Assembly (NCBI GenBank): GCA_903904815.1
Contig: CAIVDU010000071.1
Coordinates: forward strand, 62,001 to 126,000
Direction: 5' to 3'
From: an uncultured Armatimonadota bacterium
Lineage (GTDB): Bacteria > Armatimonadota > Fimbriimonadia > Fimbriimonadales > Fimbriimonadaceae
Length of the DNA: 64,000 bases
The notes below the pieces were generated by a model. It was given only the letters and a program-made list of their open reading frames with translations, was not told the DNA's origin and searched no databases. Every line of letters begins with the position of its first letter. Positions within the stretch are counted from its first letter, which is position 1. Shown one piece after another: positions 16,261-23,089 of the stretch. Made by a program: the position numbers and the translations under genes.

Positions 16261-18663
16261 ATGAAACACAGAAGATTCGTAGGACTCGTTGCCTTGGCGC
16301 TGATATGGGGAATCGGAGTCGCTTCGGGCGCCCCGTCTCGGCAGTCTCCCACCGACTTAACCGAGAAGTACGCCTGGCGGCCGGTGCGACTTGGGGCCGG
16401 TGGTTGGGTCGTGGGATTCGTGAGCCATCCAACGAGCCCGATCGTTCGCTATTGCCGGACCGACGTGGGAAATGCGTATCGATGGGAAGGCGGAAGTGGG
16501 CAGTGGTTCCCTCTTAAGGTCGTGAACGACGACGGCAGCGGCTTTCCCCCTTCGCTCTTTTCCGCCCCCGGTGGAGGTGGAGTCCAGAGCATCGCGGTCG
16601 ACCCAAACGACGCAAACAGTGTCTACATTGCCGCCCCCAACAATCGATCGGCAGATGTTGGGGGAGGGTCCGGAATCAACATCTATCGTAGTACGGACGG
16701 GGGAAAGCTATTCAAGGCGGGAAATCTCAACGTCTCCGGCGACCCTAACGACAACTGGCGTTTCCTTGGCGAGCGGCTCACGGTTGACCCGAACAACAGC
16801 AAGGTCGTGTACTACGGCTCAGGATTCGGCGCCTATAGCACTACCGGTAGCGGGCTGTTCCGAAGCACGGACGCCGGGGCAACCTGGACCCAGGTCGTTA
16901 CCCAGAACGGATTTACCACGACCGACAACATCATCAACGTGGTGGCGGACAGGACCTCTGGGAAGACTACGAACCTGCCGTTCGGCGGCGAGGTCGGGAA
17001 CGTTTCCCGGGTGGTTTGGGCGAGCGGTGGACACAACGTCAACGGACGCTTCAGCGGAAGTCTTTTCCGAAGCACGGATGGGGGCGTGACCTGGTCCAAT
17101 TTTTCGAAAGGGACGGCGCTTGACGGAGCGGTCGCTCAGATTTATTTGGATTCGCTTGGGAATCTGTACGTGATTCAGAGTGGGGCGAAGACCCTTTGGA
17201 AGTTTGCCGGCTCGGCTTGGACGAGCTATAACGTCGACGCGGGCGGATCCCTTAGTGGGCTTGCCATTGACCCGAAGAGCCCAAACCGTCTGTTCGCGAT
17301 CGGGGGAGATTCTTCAACCACTCGATCGCTTGATGGCGGCCGAACATGGACCAATTTCGGGCGCCTGCAGTATGGCAATCACCTGGGCTGGCTTCCTCAA
17401 ACGGTTGGCGACGCTCAAGCCTATGGCTACCGCAGCAACGGCGGAATCACTTTCGACACAGCGGGGACGCTCTGGATTTGCCAAGGGAATGAGGGCATGC
17501 TCCATTACGCGCCGTCCGCAATGAATTCGGAAAGCGGCGCCAACCCTCCGAAATGGATGATCGATTCGAAGGGGATCGAGGAGCTCGTGGCCCAAGACGT
17601 GGTGGTTCCCAAGGGCAGTGCCGACCGAATCTACACGGCGGTTGAAGACGCAACCGGCCTGATCACGGCAAACCCCGACGCTTTCGTGGCGACTCAGGTT
17701 CCTCTCCAAACCGGACTGATTTCCCAGGGAACTCAGGTGACCTATTGCCCCAACGATCCCAAAACGATCGCCATTTCCACGAGCAACGTCTACAACAACG
17801 GCAAGAATGAATCGGGGATCTCTTTCGACGCCGGCCGAACTTGGACGAAATTCGGACAGGCTCCCCGGTTCACGAACTCATACGGAACCTACGACATTCA
17901 GGCCGGAGGAATCGCCCTGAGTCGCCGTGGGAACTGGGCGGCTGGGTCCGACCACATTGTTTTGTATCCGGTTTACAGCATGGCCCCAGTCTTTTCGAAG
18001 GACGGGGGGAAAACGTGGTCAGTCACCAAGTCGTTCCCACTTCAGAAAGACGGTCTCACTTTCGGCACCGGCTATCAAGGGTTTTGGACATTCGCACTCA
18101 AACAGCGGGAGTTGTACGCGGATCCGTTCGTTGCCGACAAGTTCTACTTGAAGCTAGTGAATGCCCCGGGATCGAGTTTTTACGAGTCTTTGGACGGTGG
18201 CGAAACGTGGAGCGCATTGGCCAATGCGGGGCTCCCGTCCAATACCCACCACGGACAGCTGGCGGTCAATTCCAACGTCCTAAACGACATTTGGTTCGCA
18301 GACGGATGGGAAGGCGCTTCTGCTCACGGTCTGTATCATTCGACAAACGGCGGCAAGACCTTCTCGAAACTGCCGGGTATCTCAAACGCGATCAGCCTTG
18401 CTCTTGGCGCAGGCAGCGGGGTTCGGGGCGATGCCCCCTACACCGCCTACTTTTACGGCAAGCTGAGTTCGGACGCGAGATGGGGCGTTTTTCGATCCAC
18501 GAATGGCGGCGTCACATGGGATCGTATCAGTTACTACCCGACGGGGATCTTTGACCAGCCCACGTGCATGGCGGCGAGCTGGGACACGTTCGGAAAGGTG
18601 TTTATCGGATTCACGGGGAATAGCTATGTTTACGGTGAGTTGAAGCCGAAGGCGGGGCTTTAG
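16261..18663 (+). CDS. Secreted GH74-like xyloglucanase/beta-propeller glycosidase
   Basis: 800 residues from ATG 16261, chosen because it begins a clean signal peptide (MKHRRFVGLVALALIWGIGV, cleavage near ASG-AP); the frame extends 12 codons upstream without support. GH74 enzymes are two seven-bladed propellers that cut xyloglucan. The family start is visible as WRPVRLGAGGWVVGFVSHP and CRTDVGNAYRW, where D68 corresponds to the catalytic Asp. At least eight Asp-box turns follow, such as STDGGKLF, STDAGATW, SLDGGRTW, SFDAGRTW and SKDGGKTW. It lies divergent from deoC, near other cell-wall glycan genes. A non-xyloglucan substrate is possible. Confidence 0.85.
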   Translation: MKHRRFVGLVALALIWGIGVASGAPSRQSPTDLTEKYAWRPVRLGAGGWVVGFVSHPTSPIVRYCRTDVGNAYRWEGGSGQWFPLKVVNDDGSGFPPSLFSAPGGGGVQSIAVDPNDANSVYIAAPNNRSADVGGGSGINIYRSTDGGKLFKAGNLNVSGDPNDNWRFLGERLTVDPNNSKVVYYGSGFGAYSTTGSGLFRSTDAGATWTQVVTQNGFTTTDNIINVVADRTSGKTTNLPFGGEVGNVSRVVWASGGHNVNGRFSGSLFRSTDGGVTWSNFSKGTALDGAVAQIYLDSLGNLYVIQSGAKTLWKFAGSAWTSYNVDAGGSLSGLAIDPKSPNRLFAIGGDSSTTRSLDGGRTWTNFGRLQYGNHLGWLPQTVGDAQAYGYRSNGGITFDTAGTLWICQGNEGMLHYAPSAMNSESGANPPKWMIDSKGIEELVAQDVVVPKGSADRIYTAVEDATGLITANPDAFVATQVPLQTGLISQGTQVTYCPNDPKTIAISTSNVYNNGKNESGISFDAGRTWTKFGQAPRFTNSYGTYDIQAGGIALSRRGNWAAGSDHIVLYPVYSMAPVFSKDGGKTWSVTKSFPLQKDGLTFGTGYQGFWTFALKQRELYADPFVADKFYLKLVNAPGSSFYESLDGGETWSALANAGLPSNTHHGQLAVNSNVLNDIWFADGWEGASAHGLYHSTNGGKTFSKLPGISNAISLALGAGSGVRGDAPYTAYFYGKLSSDARWGVFRSTNGGVTWDRISYYPTGIFDQPTCMAASWDTFGKVFIGFTGNSYVYGELKPKAGL

Positions 18664-18710
18664 GGGAGCTTTGGGAGATCACGAAAGCGGTTGTGTCAGA
18701 CGGAATCCGG

Positions 18711-18820
18711 ACGACACTACCCCCTCCGGGGGTAGGTTGGCTACAGCCGACGAACCCAGGGTAGCGATGCCGGAGCATCACAATCCAGGGCTTATTTACA
18801 CAACGTCTCCGACGTTGGAT
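18711..18820. repeat. Dispersed intergenic repeat, copy 3
   Basis: Blocks CCCCCTCCGGGGG, AGGGTAGCGA, CCAGGGCTT and ACACAACGTCTCCGACGTTG occur in the same order and spacing as in copy 1 at 12111-12211. It occupies the short gap between the convergent GH74 and Tat-protein genes. Confidence 0.55.
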
Positions 18821-18842
18821 CGGCCGCGGCGATCGGTCGGCG

Positions 18843-20309
18843 CTATTTGCCTCTACCCGCTTGAACGACATCGATATCGGCCAGCACGCTGTTAAGGCAT
18901 CGTTCGATGCTGGACAGGAGCCGCGGTTCTCGGCAGAGCTGGGCCAGGTGAGGGACTTCGTCGACGCTTTCCAGGATCGCCTTACGGTATTGGCCCAAAT
19001 TCTCGGCTTTGATCCTTTCTAGGTAGATCGGGGGGCCGGCAAAGGCGCCTTCTAGGGGTTCGAAGTCGAATTCGCCGCCGGATAGGGGGCCAGCGGCCGT
19101 CACGTAAGCGGATTCGATGGAAAGCAGGAAGTCGACAACCGCATTGGTCGCCGCGAGGTCTTTCGGGTTCAAAAGCTTCTTGACAACCCTACCCAGCACT
19201 GACCTTACCGAGTCTTGCGGATTGCGAAGCTGGTCTCCCACGAAGTGAAGCATGAGCTCCCCTTGGGGATTGTTGAGTGGAGATACGAAGAACTCAAAGG
19301 CGGTTCCACCATCTTCGGCAAGGCTTCGGATGTTCGATCCGGTAAGGCCTGCGGTTGGGAAAAACCACCGAACTCGATTCCACCTTTGAGGCGGGACGAT
19401 CACCGGTCCACCGAGAGACCCGAGCGCGCAGTCAAGGCTCTTCGCGAGCTGACTTCGAAAGGCGTGTCCCTTTGCTTCGGATTGATCGCTCACGTCGGTC
19501 ACAAAGTCCAGGCCCTTCGCGAGTCGCTGGGTCGATTCGATGGGGCCACCGATCTCGACTCCCCATGCGCTGAGCCCCAACAGCAGATCCGGCTTGATCG
19601 ATCGCGCATAGTCAGCGGTCTCGTTGGTGACGCGAATGTAGTACTCCGCATCGCTCATCAGTCGGCATTCGTGGCAGTAGCAGCGACCGAGGTCTGCCGG
19701 TTGGAATCCGAATCCCTGGGCGCCGAAATCCTTCACGCATAGATCGATGATTTTACGCATCCATTCTCGTGCGGAAGGCTCGTGGTAGCACATCGCCACC
19801 CCGTTATCCGAGTGAATTTGGCCGTACGCGATTCGACCTTCGTTTCGCGCGCAGGTCGGGTCTGCCCGAATAATCTCGTCAAATCCCCAACTGTAGACCC
19901 CGATCCCGAAGAGGGCCTTGATGCCTTGCCGGCGCGCCTCTTCGAGAATCTGGTCGACAATCTTCTTCCGCTCCAGCAATTCAGGTGAGCGCAAGGGGAC
20001 TGGCCAGGCGTGTGAGCAGTAGAGGCCCCAGACGGTGAATGCATTGAAGCCGGCGTCTTTGGCGACGCGGAGATACTCCTTGTAGTCCTTGACCGTGGAA
20101 CTATCGATGGAGATGTCCGGCCATGGTTTTCCCTGGAGGGGTTTCGGGCTGATATCGTTGACCCATCCCAAGAGCATCCGGTACTTGAAGCGAGTTGAGT
20201 GGGTATTCATGCTTTCGGACAGTTTCCAGGGGAACCGGTTAGACCACAAAGCGCCGGTGGCAAGCAGCATCACTTCGCGGCGCGACAAGTCGAGAGGTTT
20301 GTTATCCAT
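18843..20309 (-). CDS. Tat-exported putative glycoside hydrolase (TIM-barrel-like), function unknown
   Basis: 488 residues from ATG 20309; the frame continues to a TTG at 20330 without better support. Near the N-terminus, SRREVMLLATGAL is a twin-arginine-type leader. The following region has the rhythm of a TIM barrel: a strand-helix pattern with VKDYKEYLRVAKDAGFNAF, then QILEEARRQGIKALFGIGVY, then QGFGFQPADLGRCYCHEC. The last is close to motifs of glycan-acting barrels with a Cys pair (CYCHEC) preceded by an acidic site. I cannot assign a family; agarase-, alpha-glucuronidase- or GH-unclassified-like are possible. It is convergent with GH74 and divergent from the regulator, hence likely part of the glycan regulon. 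Confidence 0.55.
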   Translation of the reverse strand: MDNKPLDLSRREVMLLATGALWSNRFPWKLSESMNTHSTRFKYRMLLGWVNDISPKPLQGKPWPDISIDSSTVKDYKEYLRVAKDAGFNAFTVWGLYCSHAWPVPLRSPELLERKKIVDQILEEARRQGIKALFGIGVYSWGFDEIIRADPTCARNEGRIAYGQIHSDNGVAMCYHEPSAREWMRKIIDLCVKDFGAQGFGFQPADLGRCYCHECRLMSDAEYYIRVTNETADYARSIKPDLLLGLSAWGVEIGGPIESTQRLAKGLDFVTDVSDQSEAKGHAFRSQLAKSLDCALGSLGGPVIVPPQRWNRVRWFFPTAGLTGSNIRSLAEDGGTAFEFFVSPLNNPQGELMLHFVGDQLRNPQDSVRSVLGRVVKKLLNPKDLAATNAVVDFLLSIESAYVTAAGPLSGGEFDFEPLEGAFAGPPIYLERIKAENLGQYRKAILESVDEVPHLAQLCREPRLLSSIERCLNSVLADIDVVQAGRGK

Positions 20310-20398
20310 GGGATTCGGCAAGCGTCGCAACGCTTCGCGAAGCGAGGCAGCAAGGATGAATTATAGGCAAAAACCACACTCTGCGCGGAACACTTGGA

Positions 20399-20414
20399 TT
20401 GTGTCATAACACTT
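20399..20414. promoter_or_regulatory. Operator-like site at the regulator's 5' end
   Basis: TTGTGTCATAACACTT contains an imperfect palindrome GTGT-n-ATA-ACAC. It matches the site at 21622-21637 at 15 of 16 positions. It ends 4 bases before the AGGAGG ribosome-binding site of the regulator gene, so binding there would block expression; autorepression is inferred. A further half-site AACACTT is at about 20389. Confidence 0.6.
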
Positions 20415-20431
20415 TACAGGAGGATAAGGCG

Positions 20432-21571
20432 CTGAGAGAAAAAAAATCGAGCACGAGCAAATTTGCGGGAGTGGTGGATTCCCTTAAGCAACTGGCGCGA
20501 GCGAATGGTCCCGGAAAGAAACTACCGACCCTCCGCGAGTTGGTGAAGCAGTTAGGGGTGAGCCAGACCACGATCATTCGCGCAGTGGAGGTGCTGGAGC
20601 ATGAAGGCATCCTTAACCGCCGACACGGAAGCGGTATCTACGTGTCGGACGGGCCATCGCAAACCAAACTGTTGGTGTTGTGCGAGGCGGTCATGATGAT
20701 CGACCTCTCTCCGTTCTGGGGAGTCCTCCTGGAAGAGGTTTTAGCGGGACTCGTGGATGCGAAGATTCCGTTTGAGCTTCGCTACACGTCGCCCGACGTG
20801 TTAGTTGACTCGGCCGACACCCTGTCCGTGCAGTTGGGCGAGGATCTCAAGGCGCGCATCGCACGTCAGGAGTTCGCGTCGGCCATGGTCATCGGCGTTC
20901 ACGAAGAAGTCGTTCAGTTCCTGGATGACTCAGGCGTGCGCGTCGTCGCGTTCGCGGCTCCTGGACACTATATTGTCCAGGTGACGCCCACCGAGGTCAT
21001 CAACCTTGGTCTGACGGCTCTGATGGAACGGAACTGTCGTTGTGTTTCGATCCATGGCGTCGACTATTCGGCCTCGCTCGATTTCGCGGCGGCATTGCTG
21101 GATATGAAGGGCGGAAGATTGGCCCCCAGCAGCCAATTGCGTGCGCCACGCATCGGCAGACGCCCGTACGAGTTCCGACCGGATCGCATTGCCGAAGGAT
21201 ATGACGGCGCATTACGCCTGTTCGCAAGGGACCGTTCTGAATGGCCGGATGGAGTCCTCAGCGTGATCGAGGGTTATACGGTTGGGTTCCTGCACGGAAT
21301 GTTGAAACTTGGCATCCAGCCGGGGGTGGACATCGTGGTTGCGACTCATTCGAACTGCGACACAAGTCCCTTAATGGGATTCGAAGACAAGGTGATTCGA
21401 ATCAGCTACGAAATCCCTCGGATCAGCGGGCCCCTCGTACAGGGAGCTCTTTGCCTGATGAAGGGAGTCAAGTTAGAAGGCGGCGGGTGGGAAACGGGGA
21501 TCGAGGTTGAGGCGAGTGACCGGCTCAGTCTGGTGCAATTCGTCAAACCCAAGCTCCTTCCGGTCGCTTAA
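20432..21571 (+). CDS. GntR-type HTH / LacI-type sensor transcriptional regulator
   Basis: About 380 residues. The N-terminal winged helix is GntR-like: KLPTLRELVKQLGVSQTTI, RAVEVLEHEGIL, HGSGIYV. The remainder resembles a periplasmic-binding-protein/LacI sugar-sensor domain, as in AraR-type regulators (VVAFAAPG, GVLSVIEGYTVGFLHGM, GPLVQGALCLMKG). The start is unusual: the frame opens at TTG 20399, inside the operator, but a strong AGGAGG at 20418-20423 points eight bases on to an in-frame CTG at 20432, and no ATG or GTG lies between. I take CTG as the probable start. It probably controls the surrounding glycan genes in response to a sugar. Confidence 0.82.
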   Translation: MREKKSSTSKFAGVVDSLKQLARANGPGKKLPTLRELVKQLGVSQTTIIRAVEVLEHEGILNRRHGSGIYVSDGPSQTKLLVLCEAVMMIDLSPFWGVLLEEVLAGLVDAKIPFELRYTSPDVLVDSADTLSVQLGEDLKARIARQEFASAMVIGVHEEVVQFLDDSGVRVVAFAAPGHYIVQVTPTEVINLGLTALMERNCRCVSIHGVDYSASLDFAAALLDMKGGRLAPSSQLRAPRIGRRPYEFRPDRIAEGYDGALRLFARDRSEWPDGVLSVIEGYTVGFLHGMLKLGIQPGVDIVVATHSNCDTSPLMGFEDKVIRISYEIPRISGPLVQGALCLMKGVKLEGGGWETGIEVEASDRLSLVQFVKPKLLPVA

Positions 21572-21621
21572 TTTGCCTTTAAAGGGCCGGATTGTTGGCA
21601 AATCAGTCCAATTTTAATTAA

Positions 21622-21637
21622 TTGTGTAATAACACTT
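21622..21637. promoter_or_regulatory. Operator-like site upstream of the pseudopilin gene
   Basis: TTGTGTAATAACACTT, one base different from the site at 20399. It lies in a very AT-rich leader 109 bases before the pseudopilin ATG, 50 bases after the regulator stop. Regulation of the downstream pseudopilin-lipoprotein-transporter run by the GntR/LacI-type protein is the simplest reading. Confidence 0.55.
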
Positions 21638-21745
21638 GGTCAAAAAGTAGTTAAAATCGCGAAATTGAAAAATGTGTGATTAAAAATAGGAAAGTGCGTT
21701 GTACTATGTTCGGTGTGAGGTTTTTGGGTCTCACTAGGAACATCT

Positions 21746-22645
21746 ATGTTTAATACTAAGCACCGTGGCTTTACCCTCATCGAACTGCTTGTCGTTATTG
21801 CCATCATCGCAATTCTTGCCGCTATCCTCTTCCCAGTCTTTGCCCAAGCGAAGCTTGCCGCTAAGAAGACTCAAGACCTGAGCAACGTTAAGAACGTGAC
21901 TCTTGGAACACTCATCTACATCGGGGACTACGATGACCAATTCCCCACTGCGACGACTTATCAGTACGCCAATGGATTTGTGCCGGGCTGGTCGACTCGC
22001 ATCGCGCCTTATCTGAAGTCACTCCCGATTCTCCGGTCGCCAACTGACAATGGCCAGGACAACCCGAACGATCCGACGAGCAACTACAGCATCTTAGGAC
22101 CGTGGTTGAGCATCGCTGCGAATGGCCTTACGAACTTTGGGTACGACGGGTCCAACACGTTCGTGGGCGTTTTCTCTCCCTACCTGTCGTGGGCGCCTTC
22201 CTCACAGACAACCACCTCACAAACGGCGATTTCTCAACCGGCGTCGACGATTGCTTTCGCTCTGCGCACGAATCAAGACTTCCTTAAGAACAACACGGAC
22301 TGGAGTGATCGCTCGGGCGGTAACCGCGCCGACTTCCAACCAACCTCGGTGTTCTTAACCGACGACTTGAATAACTCTTCTTGGTCTCTGGATGGGGCTG
22401 GCTTCGCAATTGCGGGCATTATCCCTCGTGGCACCCGAACGAAGGCGGCAGTTGGAATTACGCCTGGAGTGTATTCCGATGCCACCCAAGATCCTTTCAC
22501 GAAGGATGGAACCGTGTCGGCGCACTACAGCAACCAGAGCGTGTTCACTTACACCGACGGACATGCCAAGACCCTGAATCCGGCGGCGACCAACCCAGAT
22601 CCTCTGAATCAGCCTCTGGCCAACCAGTGGGTAGCCAATCGATAG
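21746..22645 (+). CDS. Pseudopilin-like protein with type IV prepilin leader (DUF1559-type)
   Basis: 299 residues. The leader MFNTKHRG/FTLIELLVVIAIIAIL has the Gly cleavage site and Glu at position 5 of the mature protein, so it is processed by a PilD-type peptidase. The body, with AAILFPVFAQAKLAAKKTQDLSNVK split over the first helix and DGHAKTLNP-like C-terminal motif, is typical of the large DUF1559/prepilin families of Planctomycetes and Armatimonadota. These are often found next to solute-binding and sugar-uptake genes. Likely surface-exposed; the exact role is unknown. The gene has its own operator-like site upstream and is followed after three bases by a small lipoprotein gene. Confidence 0.85.
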   Translation: MFNTKHRGFTLIELLVVIAIIAILAAILFPVFAQAKLAAKKTQDLSNVKNVTLGTLIYIGDYDDQFPTATTYQYANGFVPGWSTRIAPYLKSLPILRSPTDNGQDNPNDPTSNYSILGPWLSIAANGLTNFGYDGSNTFVGVFSPYLSWAPSSQTTTSQTAISQPASTIAFALRTNQDFLKNNTDWSDRSGGNRADFQPTSVFLTDDLNNSSWSLDGAGFAIAGIIPRGTRTKAAVGITPGVYSDATQDPFTKDGTVSAHYSNQSVFTYTDGHAKTLNPAATNPDPLNQPLANQWVANR

Positions 22646-22648
22646 TCA

Positions 22649-22900
22649 ATGAGACTCATGGCGCATTTGAAGTCTAGTGGACTCACGTTCCTTTTGATTG
22701 CGGTAGGGGGCCTTATGGCCTCCTGCTCAGGTTCCAATTCGGACACGGCTCAACAAGCTGACATGAAAAAGGGCTTTACGTCACGGCCACCCATCGATCA
22801 GCTCCCTCCCGCCCAAAAGGCGAGGGCGGAGGCCATGAAAGACATGGCGGAGTCGATGGCGAAGAACGGACCGTCCGGCGCTGCTCCCGTCACCCACTAA
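22649..22900 (+). CDS. Small lipoprotein
   Basis: 83 residues with a lipoprotein signal: hydrophobic LTFLLIAVGGLMASC giving a lipobox with Cys25, followed by SGSNSD. The mature part is charged and rich in Ala, Lys and Met, with no known domain. Either the first ATG (22649) or the one nine bases on could be used. It starts 3 bases after the pseudopilin stop, so it is co-transcribed with it. Function unknown. Confidence 0.7.
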   Translation: MRLMAHLKSSGLTFLLIAVGGLMASCSGSNSDTAQQADMKKGFTSRPPIDQLPPAQKARAEAMKDMAESMAKNGPSGAAPVTH

Positions 22901-22948
22901 GTAAGAGGTCCTTCTCCGGGCTATGACCAGCTTGGAGAAGACCCACCT

Positions 22949-23008
22949 CGCGCTTGCGTAATTTGGAGGCACTGTATTTCAATAGTGTCATTGAGTTACG
23001 CAAGCGCG
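22949..23008. repeat. Large perfect inverted repeat between lipoprotein and transporter genes
   Basis: CGCGCTTGCGTAA (22949-22961) and TTACGCAAGCGCG (22996-23008) pair perfectly over 13 bases around a 34-base loop. The loop itself can pair through GGCACT and AGTGTC. The fragment AGTGTCAT also resembles half of the local operator. It may limit read-through into the transporter gene or act as a regulatory structure; no T run follows. Confidence 0.5.
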
Positions 23009-23089
23009 CTGTCGTGTTCTTGCCTGCCCTTCGCACACATGGACTAGCCAGAATCAGTTTCGTTTTCTCCATTGTCTTTCACACTGCTC

